Assembly (NCBI RefSeq): GCF_000422245.1
Contig: NZ_ATHI01000026.1
Coordinates: forward strand, 186,001 to 250,000
Direction: 5' to 3'
DNA length: 64,000 nt
From: Alkalidesulfovibrio alkalitolerans DSM 16529
GTDB lineage: Bacteria; Desulfobacterota; Desulfovibrionia; Desulfovibrionales; Desulfovibrionaceae
Below, in pieces: positions 26,550-36,550 of the stretch. Positions within the stretch are counted from its first letter, which is position 1, and the number at the start of each line of letters is the position of its first letter. Position numbers and translations under genes: made by a program. Under the pieces are notes generated by a model. It did not search any database. It was not told the origin of the DNA and saw nothing but the letters and a program-made list of their open reading frames with translations.

Positions 26550-28208
26550 ATGCATCCAGCCGTCGTCGCAACCGTCCTCGCCACCGTAGCCGCCCTTGCG
26601 GGCGCAGCCGTTGGACGGCTCGCGCACGACGGATCGCTTTTCTTCATATTCGCGGCCGTTGTTGCGGCCGTGTTCGGCGGCGCGGCCTTCCTCCTCGTCC
26701 AAAGAGCCGTTGCCGCGCCTCTGGCCGCCCTGGTCAAGGCGGCCGAAAACCTGGCCCAGGAAAAAGGCATCGCCCTGCCCGACGTTGCAGGCCCCCTGGC
26801 CCCGGCGGCCGCGGCGGTCCAGACGCTTGCCGAGGCCCTGGAGTCCTCGCGCGAACGCGTCCAGGTGGCCGAGGCGCAGGCCGAGAAATGGCGCAAGGCC
26901 AACAAGCTCTCCGTGGCCGGAGCGCAAAAGGCCAAACGCCGCGACACCATCACCAAGCAAAGCATGCTCGAGGCCGCCGGAACCCTGAAGGAGGTCTCGG
27001 ACTCCATCACCACCTTTGCGGCTTCCCTGGCCACGGACACCGGCAAGGTCAGCGAGGGCGCTCAGGTGCAGCGCGGCCGCGTGGAGAGCGCGGCGGCCGC
27101 CGTGGAGGAAATGAACGCCACCAACATGGAGGTAGCGAGAAGCGCCCAGAGCGCGGCCGAAATCGCCGAACGCACGCGGGGCACCGCCGTGCGGGGAGCC
27201 GAGGTCGTCAGCAACTCCGTGTCCGCCATCCGCGAACTGACTGGCGTGATGCAGGGGCTTCGAACCGACATGGAGGCCCTGGGAGGCAAGGCCGAGAGCA
27301 TCGGCCAGGTCATGACCGTGATCGGGGACATCGCCGACCAGACCAACCTCCTGGCCCTGAACGCGGCCATCGAGGCCGCCCGCGCGGGCGAGGCGGGCCG
27401 GGGCTTTGCCGTGGTCGCGGACGAAGTCAGGAAACTCGCCGAGAAGACCATGTCCGCCACCAAGGAGGTGGAGACGGTCATCCGGGGCATCCAGGAGGGG
27501 TCGGCCAAGAGCCTATCCTCCATGGCCCAGGCCGCGACCGCCATGACCAGCGCCGAGGAGTCCTCCGGACGCTCGGGCGAGATGCTTTCCGAGATCGTGG
27601 AACTGGCCAACTCCACCTCGGACCAGATGCGCGCCATCGCCGCGGCCAGTTCGCAGCAATCGGCGGCCAGCGAGGATGTGGCCCGCAACATGGAGAACCT
27701 GTCGCGCTTTTCGGCCGAGACGGCCAGCGACATGACCGGCGCCATGGAATCCATCACCAGGCTCGACGCCCAGATCCAGGAGTTGGTCAAGCTCGGCGGG
27801 GTCTTTCGGATCATCGCCGAGGGCAAGGTTCTGGCCGAGGTGGAACAGATGGCAGGCAACAAGGACATCGCGAGCCTGGACCGCGCGCGGGCCGAAAAGG
27901 CCATGCGCGGCTATGTGGATCGCCTCTCGTTCCTGGAGTTGCTCTACCTCACGGACGGCACGGGCCGCCAGGTGACCGAGAACATCGCGCCCAAGGATTT
28001 CAAGGGCGCCAGTCATGCCTCGGCCCTCGGCAAGAACTGGTCCTCGCGGCCCTGGTACAAGGGCGCGGTCGAGAACAAGGAAACGTTCCTTTCCTCGATC
28101 TACGTCTCCGACGCTTCTGGCGACTACTGCCTGACGGTCTCCGTGCCGATCATGGAGAACGGCGAGGTCGCGGGCGTGCTCGGCGCGGACATCAAGCTCT
28201 TCGGCTAG
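26550..28208 (+). CDS. Methyl-accepting chemotaxis protein with C-terminal sensor domain
   Basis: 552 residues. Two TM helices lie close together (about 5-25 and 30-52) with only a few residues between, so there is no periplasmic sensor. A linker follows, then the MCP signalling domain with the invariant hairpin tip ([42 protein letters not shown]). From about residue 410 there is a PDC/Cache-like module ([60 protein letters not shown]). The sensor is therefore C-terminal and cytoplasmic, an uncommon arrangement suggesting sensing of an internal ligand. It signals to CheA/CheW, which are not in this window. Confidence 0.92.
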   Translation: MHPAVVATVLATVAALAGAAVGRLAHDGSLFFIFAAVVAAVFGGAAFLLVQRAVAAPLAALVKAAENLAQEKGIALPDVAGPLAPAAAAVQTLAEALESSRERVQVAEAQAEKWRKANKLSVAGAQKAKRRDTITKQSMLEAAGTLKEVSDSITTFAASLATDTGKVSEGAQVQRGRVESAAAAVEEMNATNMEVARSAQSAAEIAERTRGTAVRGAEVVSNSVSAIRELTGVMQGLRTDMEALGGKAESIGQVMTVIGDIADQTNLLALNAAIEAARAGEAGRGFAVVADEVRKLAEKTMSATKEVETVIRGIQEGSAKSLSSMAQAATAMTSAEESSGRSGEMLSEIVELANSTSDQMRAIAAASSQQSAASEDVARNMENLSRFSAETASDMTGAMESITRLDAQIQELVKLGGVFRIIAEGKVLAEVEQMAGNKDIASLDRARAEKAMRGYVDRLSFLELLYLTDGTGRQVTENIAPKDFKGASHASALGKNWSSRPWYKGAVENKETFLSSIYVSDASGDYCLTVSVPIMENGEVAGVLGADIKLFG

Positions 28209-28228
28209 CGGGGATTTCCAGCGGCCTG

Positions 28229-28813
28229 CTAAAGCTGCGTCGGCTGGCGCACCCACTTCTGCACGCGCGGCGGCTCGTAGTCCGCCAGGCGGTCCAGAAG
28301 GCGCGAGGCGTCGGCGTCGCACAAAAGCATGCCCCGGTGGGCGTCCTTCATGAATCCCTGGTCGCGCACGTGGTCGAGGAAGGCGCACAGGCCCGAATAG
28401 TAGCCGTTGACGTCGAGCAGGCCGCAGGGCTTGGCGTGGAACCCGAGCTGCGCCCAGGTGAAGACCTCGAAAAGTTCCTCCAGGGTGCCGATGCCGCCGG
28501 GCAGGGCCACGAAGGCGTCGGAAAGCTCGGCCATGCGAGCCTTCCGCTGGTGCATGGAGTCCACCACCTCAAGGCTCGTCAGGCCGGTGTGGCCGATCTC
28601 CTTGTCGAAGAGCGCCTTGGGGATGACGCCCGTGGCCTCGCCGCCCGCTTCCATGACCGCGTCGGCCAGGACGCGCATCAGCCCCACGGCCGAGCCGCCG
28701 TAGACAAGGCCAAGGCCACGCCGGACGAGTTCCGCGCCCAGAAGCCGGGCAGTGGCCGCGTAGGCCGGGTCCAGACCGTGATTGGCGCCGAGAAAGACGC
28801 AGATGTTTTTCAT
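28229..28813 (-). CDS. LOG family protein (nucleoside-5'-monophosphate phosphoribohydrolase-like)
   Basis: 194 residues. The family motif PGGIGTLEE is present ([20 protein letters not shown]), as are SMHQRKARM and the N-terminal ICVFLGAN. Homologs cleave the N-glycosidic bond of nucleotide monophosphates, including cytokinin precursors; in bacteria the physiological substrate is usually unclear. The start MKNICVF was chosen over an ATG four codons earlier because it matches the family start; no clear Shine-Dalgarno is seen. The stop codon lies in the sequence GGCCTGCTA seen at the edges of repeats A and C. Confidence 0.88.
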   Translation of the reverse strand: MKNICVFLGANHGLDPAYAATARLLGAELVRRGLGLVYGGSAVGLMRVLADAVMEAGGEATGVIPKALFDKEIGHTGLTSLEVVDSMHQRKARMAELSDAFVALPGGIGTLEELFEVFTWAQLGFHAKPCGLLDVNGYYSGLCAFLDHVRDQGFMKDAHRGMLLCDADASRLLDRLADYEPPRVQKWVRQPTQL

Positions 28814-28897
28814 GGCGGCGCACACTACGCCGCATGGGAACGGTGCGCAAGCGCGGTGGCTCGGCTGCGGCGCGGGGACGGTGCCGGGGGCGGGCCG

Positions 28898-30190
28898 CTA
28901 CCCGTCTTCGGGGTGCCAGCGGGCCATGTGCCCGCGATGGCTGGGCAGGTATGCGCCGGGCGCGTAGAAGCGGTCGTAGAATTCCAGGTCCAGGTGGCAG
29001 GCCTGCAGATACGGCAGGCAGAAGATGCTCGGCACCGTGCCCGGAAATTTTCCGAAGGTTTCGAGGATGTAGCTGGCCTGCAAGGCCACGCAGCGCCGGA
29101 AGCGCTCGTCGTGGACCCTGGCCGCGCCGCGCACGGCCCGCGAGTCCTTCCAGGGGCCGGGCGTGCCGGGATGAAACGGCCCGCCAGGGCCGAACTTGCG
29201 CTCGCACAGGGCCTCCACGGCCGCGCGCATGTCCGGGTGGTGGGGCGGGCAAAAGCCCTCCATGACTCCGGGCAGGCCCGTGGGGTTGGGCAGCGCCCAG
29301 CGCTCGTCGGTGTCGTACCTGAATCCCAGGCCCGGCACGGCCGGATCGCCGCTCGCGCCGAGCATGGCGAAGGGGTCGATGCCGTTGAACATCCAGCCGC
29401 CGAGCCCCATGGCCTGGAGCATGAGCGCCCCGGCGTAGCACGCGCAGGACAATTCGGCGGTCAGTTCGCCAAACGCCCATTGTTCCAGGAACGTCAGCGG
29501 CAGGGGCGCGTCCACGGCCGCGAGGTCGGCGAACTCGGACAGGCCCGGCATGGGCCGCCGGTTCAGGTCGTCGAAAAAGACCTGGCCGTTTTGCAGGTAG
29601 TAGCAAAGCCCCAGGAGCACGTGCTGGGCCAGGTCGCCCACGGGGACGACCAGGAGCGTGCCCGGCTTGTTGACCACCCAGGTGTTGTGGGCCTCGACGA
29701 AGGGCGTCTCGGCGGGCAGCTTCAGGCGGCCGTCGGCGAGCTTTCGCACCCGCTCCGCGTGGGCGCGCACGAGGGCGTCGAGATCGAGTCCGCCGTCCGC
29801 GTCCCGCCCGGCAAGGGCCGGGGCGTCGCGCACGTCGAGCACGTAGACGCCCGAGTCGTCCGTGAAGAAGGTCATGCTCGTCTCGAAGCCCGCGGCCGAG
29901 GGGAAGACCCGGCCGCCCGCCGCGCCCGCGTAGTTGGACAGGTGCGGCGCGTAGCGGGCCGCGCGGTAGATCATGTTGTGCCAGCCCGTGTTGGCCCCGC
30001 AGGCCCCGACCACGAGCATGGTCTCGATCTCGGAGAGGGGCTTTGGCGCGTGGCCGCTTTTGTGGGCGAAGGGGCCGTCCGGGATCTGCATACCCAGGCC
30101 GAAACGGCGCGAGCGCCTGCCGAGCAGGGCCGCAACGAGCGGAAAATCGAGCAGATCGGCGAAGCCGGGGGGAAGGGATGTCGGCGTCAT
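28898..30190 (-). CDS. Unrecognised 430-residue protein, possibly nitroreductase-like
   Basis: Not confidently recognised. Codon use and composition are those of the neighbours and the frame is long and clean, so it is a real gene. Visible features: RRSRRFGLGM near the start, LSEIETMLVVGACGANTGWHN, GGRVFPSAAGFETSMTFF, GVYVLDVRD, and a late Cys-containing block (LSCACYAGALMLQAMGLGGWMFNG). The RRSxRxF opening, the 'LSEIE..L' helix and the 'PSA..' loop recall FMN nitroreductase/SagB-like folds, but this is a low-confidence analogy. No signal peptide or membrane segment. It follows pgi in the same direction. Confidence 0.65.
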   Translation of the reverse strand: MTPTSLPPGFADLLDFPLVAALLGRRSRRFGLGMQIPDGPFAHKSGHAPKPLSEIETMLVVGACGANTGWHNMIYRAARYAPHLSNYAGAAGGRVFPSAAGFETSMTFFTDDSGVYVLDVRDAPALAGRDADGGLDLDALVRAHAERVRKLADGRLKLPAETPFVEAHNTWVVNKPGTLLVVPVGDLAQHVLLGLCYYLQNGQVFFDDLNRRPMPGLSEFADLAAVDAPLPLTFLEQWAFGELTAELSCACYAGALMLQAMGLGGWMFNGIDPFAMLGASGDPAVPGLGFRYDTDERWALPNPTGLPGVMEGFCPPHHPDMRAAVEALCERKFGPGGPFHPGTPGPWKDSRAVRGAARVHDERFRRCVALQASYILETFGKFPGTVPSIFCLPYLQACHLDLEFYDRFYAPGAYLPSHRGHMARWHPEDG

Positions 30191-30359
30191 GCGGGCCTCC
30201 GTGCGCGCCCCGGCCGTCCGGGTGAAGGGGCATGCGCCCGGCCGGCCGGATCGGGGGATCAGGGGATATTGCCCCGCATGTACACCCGTTCGGGCGTCGC
30301 GGACAAGCCCGAGGCGAAAAAATGAAGGCGGCTGGAGAGGGTCCGGCCCGCTCCATCTC

Positions 30360-31997
30360 TCAGCGCAGCTTCTTGAACCAGTCTATCAGGCCGTTGGTCG
30401 AGGAGTCGTGGCCCGTGGCCGGGGCGTCGTCCTCCAGTTCGGGCAGGATGGCGTTTGCGAGCTGCTTGCCGAGCTCCACGCCCCACTGGTCGAAGGAGTT
30501 CACGTTCCAGATCGCGCCCTGCACGAAAATCTTGTGCTCGTAGAGCGCGATGAGCGTGCCCAGCGTCTTCGGGTCGAGGACGCGGAAGAGGAAGGAGTTG
30601 GTGGGCTTGTTGCCGGGGAAGACCTTGTGCGGCAACAGGCGCTCGATCGCCTCGTCCGAAAGCCCCTGCCGTTCAAGTTCGGCCCGCGCCTCGTCCTCGG
30701 TCTTGCCGCGCATCAGCGCCTCGGTCTGGGCCAGGAAATTCGAGGCCAGGATGGCGTGGTGCTCGCCCACGGGGTTGAGCGAGCGCGCGGGCATCAGGAA
30801 GTCGCAGGGGATGAGCTTGGTGCCCTGGTGGATGAGCTGGTAAAAGGCGTGCTGGCCGTTGGTGCCGGGTTCGCCCCAGACCACGGGGCCGGTCTGGTAG
30901 TCCACGGGCTGGCCGTCCAGGCGCACGCGCTTGCCGTTGGATTCCATGTCGCCCTGCTGGAAATAGGCCGCGAAGCGCGCCAGATACTGGTCGTAGGGCA
31001 GGATGGCGTGGGTCTGCGCGCCGAGGAAGTTGTTGTACCATATGCCGAGCAGGGCCATGAGCACGGGGATGTTCTGCTCAAGCGGCGCTGAGCGGAAATG
31101 CTCGTCCGCCGCGAAGGCCCCGTCGAGCAGCTCTTCGAAGCGGTCCATGCCCACGTAGAGCGCGATGGAAAGGCCGATGGCCGACCACAGCGAATAGCGG
31201 CCGCCCACCCAGTCCCAGAAGCCGAACATGTTGTCCGGGTCGATGCCGAAGGCGCGCACGGCCTTTTCGTTCGTGGACAGGGCCGCGAAGTGGCGCGACA
31301 CGGCCGCCTCGTCCCGGGCGTGGGCCAGGAGCCAGTCGCGCGCGGTGTGCGCGTTGGTCATGGTCTCCTGGGTCGTGAAGGTCTTGGAGGCCACGAGGAA
31401 GAGGGTGGTCTCGGGGTCCACCTGGGCCAGGGTCTCCATGACGTGGGTGCCGTCCACGTTGGAGACGAAGTGCACGCGCAGGTCGGGCCGGGCGTAGTGG
31501 GCCAGGGCTTGGCAGACCATCTGCGGGCCGAGGTCCGAGCCTCCGATGCCGATGTTGACCACGTTTTCGATGGCCTTGCCCGTGAACCCTTTCCATGAGC
31601 CCGAGCGCACGGCCTTGCAGAAGCCGCGCATGCGCGCGAGCACCATCCGCACCTCTGGCATCACGTCGCGGCCGTTCACGAGCACAGGCCTGTCCGAACG
31701 GTTGCGCAGGGCGGTGTGCAGCACCGCGCGGCCCTCGGTGACGTTGATCTTCTCGCCCGCGAACATGGCCTCGCGGCGCTCCTCCACCTTTTCCTGGCGG
31801 GCCAGGTCGAGGAGCAGGCGCAAGGTCTCGGCCGTGACGCGGTTCTTGGAGTAGTCGAAGAGGATGTCGCCGAGCGTGAGGTGCATGGCCGCGAAACGCC
31901 CCGGATCGGCGGCGAAGAGGTCGCGCATGTGCGTCTTGCGCATCGTCTCGCTGTGGCGGGTCAGGGCGGTGTAGGCGGGGGATTCGGTGAGGCGCAT
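30360..31997 (-). CDS. pgi: Glucose-6-phosphate isomerase
   Basis: 545 residues from the ATG with GGGAG about 9 bp upstream. Interconverts glucose-6-P and fructose-6-P. Active-site blocks are intact: [53 protein letters not shown] and the lysine in QWGVELGKQ. In this setting it may also feed glucose-6-P towards the UDP-glucose needed by OpgH (inference). Confidence 0.97.
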   Translation of the reverse strand: MRLTESPAYTALTRHSETMRKTHMRDLFAADPGRFAAMHLTLGDILFDYSKNRVTAETLRLLLDLARQEKVEERREAMFAGEKINVTEGRAVLHTALRNRSDRPVLVNGRDVMPEVRMVLARMRGFCKAVRSGSWKGFTGKAIENVVNIGIGGSDLGPQMVCQALAHYARPDLRVHFVSNVDGTHVMETLAQVDPETTLFLVASKTFTTQETMTNAHTARDWLLAHARDEAAVSRHFAALSTNEKAVRAFGIDPDNMFGFWDWVGGRYSLWSAIGLSIALYVGMDRFEELLDGAFAADEHFRSAPLEQNIPVLMALLGIWYNNFLGAQTHAILPYDQYLARFAAYFQQGDMESNGKRVRLDGQPVDYQTGPVVWGEPGTNGQHAFYQLIHQGTKLIPCDFLMPARSLNPVGEHHAILASNFLAQTEALMRGKTEDEARAELERQGLSDEAIERLLPHKVFPGNKPTNSFLFRVLDPKTLGTLIALYEHKIFVQGAIWNVNSFDQWGVELGKQLANAILPELEDDAPATGHDSSTNGLIDWFKKLR

Positions 31998-32140
31998 GTG
32001 GCGTGCTCCCTGTCTTGGCATCTTGGGGGCGGGCAACTCGAAGAAAACGTTTGTCAACAAGCGGCTTCCCTAATGGTAATGACGGAAGCAGCCGCCCAAG
32101 TCAACGCGGCCGCCGCGCAGGCTGCTGCTCAACTATTTTG

Positions 32141-32269
32141 GGCAGACCGTTCCAAAAGCGCCAGATGCAAGGCGCAAGAAAAGTTCAAGGCCGACGCGTA
32201 TTTCAGATACGCGAGGGTTTGAACTTTTTGCGGCAACGCCGCAGATGGCGTTTTTGGGGCGGCCTGCTA
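32141..32269 (+). repeat. Palindromic repeat, copy C
   Basis: Same family and orientation as copy A: GATGCAAGGCGCAAG on the left and GCGGCAACGCCGC on the right. The inner stem is AAAAGTTCAA/TTGAACTTTT, different from A but fully paired. Core CGACGCGTAT-N5-ATACGCGAGG. Its right end (GGCCTGCTA) contains the TAG stop of the methyltransferase gene. Confidence 0.85.
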
Positions 32270-33532
32270 CCAGATGGCGCGCTTGCCCTTGCGAGTCAGC
32301 CAGCCCAGCGGCAGGCCGTGGAAATAAAGGCCCGCGCCCGGCGGGGCAGCGATGCTCTGGCCCGAGAGCAGGGCCGAAAGCCCGGCTGGGTCGGTCAGGT
32401 TCAGGCCCGCGCCCTCGCGCCAGGGAGGCAGGAGCGCGCGGCAGCGCGGATCGGGGCGGAAGCGGTTCTTGACGATCTTGCCAAGCGGGAAGCCCTGCCA
32501 GCGAAATCCCGGCGGCAGGCCGAGCGCCGCGCGCGGCAGGAAGAAGGCCGCGCCCGCGAAATCCCATATCTCGCCCGGCGGCAGGCGCTCGAAGGCCGGG
32601 GCGGGATCGTTCGGGCAGTCGAGGCGCGCCGGATCAAGGCGGCGGCCGGGCAGGCTCGGGGCGGCTTGCGCGCCCTTGTCGGGGTGCGGCTCGTCCGAAC
32701 CGGGCTTTTGCAGCAGCGCGAGATAGAAGCCCTGGCCCTCTCCTGCGGTCATGTCCGTGCGCACCACGCCCGAGAGCCCCAGCATCGGCGCATCGAGCGC
32801 GAAGCCGGGCGGCGGAGCGAGGGGCGAAAGATCGAGGCCGAGTTCGTCCATGGCGAAAAGCGTCTGGGCCTCGTTCTCCTCCACGTTGGTGGTGCAGGTG
32901 GAGTAGAGCGCGCGGCCGCCCGGCGCGAGCAGCGAGGCCGCGCGGGCCAGGAGCTTTCGTTGCAGGGACACGAGCGGCCCGGTCTTCTCCGGGGTCCAGA
33001 TGGCGCGCACTTCCGGGTTCTTGGCCTCGGTGCCCCAGCCCGAGCAGGGCGGGTCGAGTTGGATGAAGTCCCAGCTTTCGTCGCGAAGCGGCAGGGACTC
33101 GCCCGGATAGGAGCAGGTGGCGGCCTGGACCAGGTTCATGCGGCGCAGGTTCTGGCGCAGCGTGGGCAGGCGGCCGTGGCCAGGCTCGTTGCCGAGCACG
33201 AAACCCGCGCGCCCCGTGAGCTGGGCCAAAAAGCCGGTCTTGGAGCCGGGCGCGGCGCACATGTCGAGCACACACGAGCCCTGCGCCGGGGCCAGCGCCA
33301 GCGGCGGGAGCATGGAGGAGCGGTCCTGGATGTAGATGTAGCCGAAGCGCGCGGCCTGGGAGTCGCCCAGGGCGAAGGGTTCGAGCGTGCAGACCCGGCA
33401 CAGGGGGTGGAAGGGCTCGGCTTCGAAGGCGAAGCCCTGCGCCGCGAGCCAGGCCTCGACGGCCGCGGCCTCGCCGGGCTCGCAGACCAGACGAAAGGAA
33501 CGGTTGGCCCGGCTCACCCGCGCGGGCTCCAT
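32267..33532 (-). CDS. RNA cytosine-C5 methyltransferase (RsmF/NOP2/Sun family)
   Basis: 421 residues. The SAM-binding block CVLDMCAAPGSKTGFLAQL is followed by the two catalytic cysteines in QLDPPCSGWG (motif IV) and YSTCTTNVEENE (motif VI). An N-terminal RNA-binding part (about 1-85) and a C-terminal domain of about 130 residues (FRWQGFPLGKIVKNRFRP...) resemble the PUA-like tail of RsmF, so a 16S rRNA target is plausible. The substrate position cannot be read from sequence. Separated from pgi by repeat C. Confidence 0.9.
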   Translation of the reverse strand: MEPARVSRANRSFRLVCEPGEAAAVEAWLAAQGFAFEAEPFHPLCRVCTLEPFALGDSQAARFGYIYIQDRSSMLPPLALAPAQGSCVLDMCAAPGSKTGFLAQLTGRAGFVLGNEPGHGRLPTLRQNLRRMNLVQAATCSYPGESLPLRDESWDFIQLDPPCSGWGTEAKNPEVRAIWTPEKTGPLVSLQRKLLARAASLLAPGGRALYSTCTTNVEENEAQTLFAMDELGLDLSPLAPPPGFALDAPMLGLSGVVRTDMTAGEGQGFYLALLQKPGSDEPHPDKGAQAAPSLPGRRLDPARLDCPNDPAPAFERLPPGEIWDFAGAAFFLPRAALGLPPGFRWQGFPLGKIVKNRFRPDPRCRALLPPWREGAGLNLTDPAGLSALLSGQSIAAPPGAGLYFHGLPLGWLTRKGKRAIW

Positions 33533-33653
33533 AGATAGAAACGCTGTTCCAGCTTTGCGTTTTGCAAGGCAATCATGTAGGCACCTTTTTCACGCAATTG
33601 CCAAACCGGGCGTTGTCAGCAACCGTCTTTTCCCGAGGAAAGGAGTCCACGAC

Positions 33654-34667
33654 ATGCGCACTCTCGCCGTTCTCCTGGCCACGCTGCTGTTCGCGGCGGG
33701 CCTCGCCTCCCAGCCGCTGGCGGCCAGAACCCTGAGCTACGCCAACTTCCCGCCCGCGTCCACCGTGCCGTGCGTGCAGATGGAGCGCTGGGCCGAGGAG
33801 GTGCAAAAGCGCACCAACGGGGCCATCACGGTCAAGACCTACCCCGGCAGCACCCTGCTCACGGCGCGCAACATGCTGCGCGGCGTGCAGACCGGCCAGG
33901 CCGACATCGGCTGCATCTCCATGTCGTACCAGCCGGGCGCGTTCCCGTTCTCTTTCGCGCTCAGCCAGCCCGTGGGCTTCACCTCGGCCACCACGGCCTC
34001 GGTCACGCTGTGGAAGATGTTCGAGAAATATAAGCCCCAGGAGTTCGAGGCCGTCAAGGTCGTCGCCATGTTCACCTCCGCGCCCTCGAACCTCATGTCG
34101 CGGGTGCCGGTCAAGACCCTCGACGACATGAAGGGCCTTGAGATCCGTGGCGCGGGCAACCTCTCCGACGTGCTCGCCCGCCTTGGCGCGGTGCCGGTCT
34201 CCATGCCCATGCCCGAGACGCCCGAGGCCGTGCAAAAGGGCGTGGTCAAGGGGCTCCTGACTTCCTTCGAGGTTCTGAAGGACATGAATTTCGCCGAGAT
34301 GTGCCGCTACCAGACAGTCATGAACCTGCCGGTCTATCCCTTTGCGGTCATCATGAACAAGCGCACCTGGGATTCCCTGCCCAAGGACGTGCAAAAGGTC
34401 ATCGACGACCTCGCCCTTGAGCAGGCCGAATGGACCGGCAAGTATTGGGATGCGCACGTGCAGACCGCACTCGACTGGTCCAAGGAGACCTACGGCATCG
34501 AAGTCTACGATCTTTCCGAAGCGGACCAGTCGGCCATGATGCAGGCCGTGGCCCCGCTCATCGACGCCTGGAAGGTCGAGGCCCGGACCGCGGGACTCGA
34601 TCCCGAGGCCATCCTCAAGGACATCGAAACCTTCAAGGCCGAGGCCGAAGCCGCCTACGGCAAATAG
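33654..34667 (+). CDS. TRAP transporter solute-binding protein (DctP family)
   Basis: 337 residues from the ATG after AAAGGAG. Signal peptide MRTLAVLLATLLFAAGLASQ with cleavage near ALA-ARTLSYA. The mature protein shows the DctP pattern: VPCVQMERWAEEVQKRTNGAITVKTYPGSTL, GVQTGQADIGCIS, the arginine-containing LEIRGAGNLSDVL for carboxylate binding, and VMNLPVYPFAVIMNKRTWDSLP. It delivers an organic acid to the QM membrane complex encoded downstream. The ligand cannot be assigned. Confidence 0.93.
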   Translation: MRTLAVLLATLLFAAGLASQPLAARTLSYANFPPASTVPCVQMERWAEEVQKRTNGAITVKTYPGSTLLTARNMLRGVQTGQADIGCISMSYQPGAFPFSFALSQPVGFTSATTASVTLWKMFEKYKPQEFEAVKVVAMFTSAPSNLMSRVPVKTLDDMKGLEIRGAGNLSDVLARLGAVPVSMPMPETPEAVQKGVVKGLLTSFEVLKDMNFAEMCRYQTVMNLPVYPFAVIMNKRTWDSLPKDVQKVIDDLALEQAEWTGKYWDAHVQTALDWSKETYGIEVYDLSEADQSAMMQAVAPLIDAWKVEARTAGLDPEAILKDIETFKAEAEAAYGK

Positions 34668-34750
34668 GCCCGTCAAAGGTCGTCCGCGCATGAGGGGGCC
34701 GTCCGGACGCGTTCCGGGCGGCCCCGCCGCGCCTGCTGCCTGGAGCATTC

Positions 34751-35248
34751 GTGATCGCATTGCTTGAACGTTTCCGCCGTCTGGCCTGCAACGCCCTGGC
34801 CGCCGTGGCCGGTTTGGCCGTGCTGGCCATGGTCGCCTTGGCCTGCGCCAACATCATCGGCCGCACCTTCCTGTCCTCGCCCATCGGCGGCACCTACGAG
34901 TTGATGGGCTTCTTCGGGGCCGTGGCCGCGGCCTTTGCGCTGGGCTACTCGCAACTCGCCAAGGGCCACGTGGCCGTGACCATCCTTGACGAGCATCTGC
35001 CGCGCCGCCTGCGCCGCCTGCTCGATGCGCTGGGCGCGGCCATCGGCGGGGCCTTCTTCGCCGTGGCCGGGGTCGAGGTGGTCGATTTCGGCAACTTCAT
35101 GGTCGCCACGGGCGAGCTTTCCGAGACCCTCAGACTGCCGTTTTACTGGTTCGTCTGGGGCGTGGGCGGCGGCTGCCTGCTCATGGCTTTCGTCCTCTTC
35201 GTGGACATGCTCGCGGCCCTGAGAAAGACCCCGGAGCGCGCCGCATGA
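34751..35248 (+). CDS. TRAP transporter small permease (DctQ family)
   Basis: 165 residues starting at GTG. Four hydrophobic helices (ALAAVAGLAVLAMVALACANIIGR; LMGFFGAVAAAFALGYSQLA; LDALGAAIGGAFFAVAGVEVV; FYWFVWGVGGGCLLMAFVLFV). Forms the membrane complex with the M subunit. Its last codon overlaps the DctM start (ATGA). Confidence 0.92.
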   Translation: MIALLERFRRLACNALAAVAGLAVLAMVALACANIIGRTFLSSPIGGTYELMGFFGAVAAAFALGYSQLAKGHVAVTILDEHLPRRLRRLLDALGAAIGGAFFAVAGVEVVDFGNFMVATGELSETLRLPFYWFVWGVGGGCLLMAFVLFVDMLAALRKTPERAA

Positions 35249-36549
35249 ACATGATGCTCGAAGGCCTGCTCGGCGTCGTCGTCCTGCTGGCGGTCATTTT
35301 CTTCCTGCGTATGCCTGTGGGTTTTGCCATGGCCGCCGTGGGTTTCTCGGGGCTCGTGCACGTCATGGGCCTTGCGGCCGCGCTCGGCCTCACCGGCAGC
35401 GAGATCTGGGAGACTTTCTCCTCCTACGGACTCACGGTCATCCCCCTGTTCGTGCTCATGGGGCAAGTCTGCTTCTATTCCGGGGTCAACCAGCGATTGT
35501 ACCACACGGCCTACTGCTGGCTCGGCTCCATCAGGGGCGGCATGGCCATGGCCACGGTTATGGCCAGCGCGGGGTTCGCGGCCATCTCCGGCTCCAATTC
35601 GGCCACGGCCGCGACCATGAGCACCGTGGCCCTGCCCGAGATGAAGAAATACGGCTACAGCCCCGTGCTCTCGTCGGGCGCGGTGGCCGCGGGCTCGACA
35701 CTCGGCGTGGTCATCCCGCCTTCGGTGGTCTTCATCATCTACGGGCTTCAGACCGGCACCTCCATCGCCAAGCTCTTCCTTTCAGGCGTGGTGCCGGGGC
35801 TCTTTCTGCTCTCGTCGTTTCTGGTCATCATCCATTTCGTCTGCCGCCTTCACCCCACCTGGGGCCCGGCCGGGCCAGGCGTGACCTGGGCCGAGAAGAT
35901 CGCCTCGCTGACCGGCTCCCTGGAGATGGCCGCGCTCTTCGCGCTGGTCATGGGCGGCCTCGCCTTCGGCGTGTTCACGCCTTCCGAGGCGGGCGCGGCG
36001 GGCGCGGGGCTGGCCATCCTCATGAACACGGCCACATGCAAGCTTTCGCTCAAGGGGCTTTGGGTGGCGGTCATGGACACCATCCGCGTCTCGTGCATGA
36101 TCCTGGTGATCATCATGGGCGCGGTCATCTTCGGCCGCTTCCTGGCGGTCACGCGGCTGCCTTTCGACATGGCCGACTGGGTGGCGGGGCTCGAACTGCC
36201 GGGCTTCGGCGTGATGCTGGTAATAAGCCTGATCTATCTTCTGGGCGGCATGATCATGGACGCCCTGGCGCTGTTGCTCATCACGCTGCCCATCTTCTTC
36301 CCCCTGGCCATGACGCTCGGCTACGATCCGGTCTGGTTCGGCGCTTACATCTGCGTGCTCACGACCATGGGGGCCATCACGCCGCCCGTGGGCATATCGA
36401 GCTACGTGGTCGCGGCCATGTCGCCGGGGCTCACGCTCTCCGAGGTCTTTCGCGGCGGCAACTACTTCCTGCTCGGCTTCCTCGCCTGCCTGGCCATGAT
36501 GCTCATTTTCCCGGAGTTCGTGCTCTGGCTTTCGGGGCACGCGAACTGA
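35245..36549 (+). CDS. TRAP transporter large permease (DctM family)
   Basis: 434 residues with about 12 TM helices. Family blocks include GLTVIPLFVLMGQVCFYSGVNQRLY, ASAGFAAISGSNSATAATMSTVALPEMKKYGY, GSTLGVVIPPSVVFIIYGLQTGTSIAKLF and TMGAITPPVGISSYVVA. This is the sodium-coupled transport subunit. It overlaps the Q gene by 4 bp. The pseudouridine synthase starts 1 bp after its stop. Confidence 0.95.
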   Translation: MNMMLEGLLGVVVLLAVIFFLRMPVGFAMAAVGFSGLVHVMGLAAALGLTGSEIWETFSSYGLTVIPLFVLMGQVCFYSGVNQRLYHTAYCWLGSIRGGMAMATVMASAGFAAISGSNSATAATMSTVALPEMKKYGYSPVLSSGAVAAGSTLGVVIPPSVVFIIYGLQTGTSIAKLFLSGVVPGLFLLSSFLVIIHFVCRLHPTWGPAGPGVTWAEKIASLTGSLEMAALFALVMGGLAFGVFTPSEAGAAGAGLAILMNTATCKLSLKGLWVAVMDTIRVSCMILVIIMGAVIFGRFLAVTRLPFDMADWVAGLELPGFGVMLVISLIYLLGGMIMDALALLLITLPIFFPLAMTLGYDPVWFGAYICVLTTMGAITPPVGISSYVVAAMSPGLTLSEVFRGGNYFLLGFLACLAMMLIFPEFVLWLSGHAN

Positions 36550-36550
36550 C

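Noticed and set aside
26550-28208. Long opposite-strand and alternative-frame openings over many genes, for example 26537-30325
   Set aside because: High-GC codon structure produces long stop-free shadows; the chosen frames carry recognisable domains.
33571-33653. Sigma-54 site upstream of the TRAP operon (AGGCACCTTTTTCACGC)
   Set aside because: The -12 GC is not at the correct distance and the match is otherwise partial.
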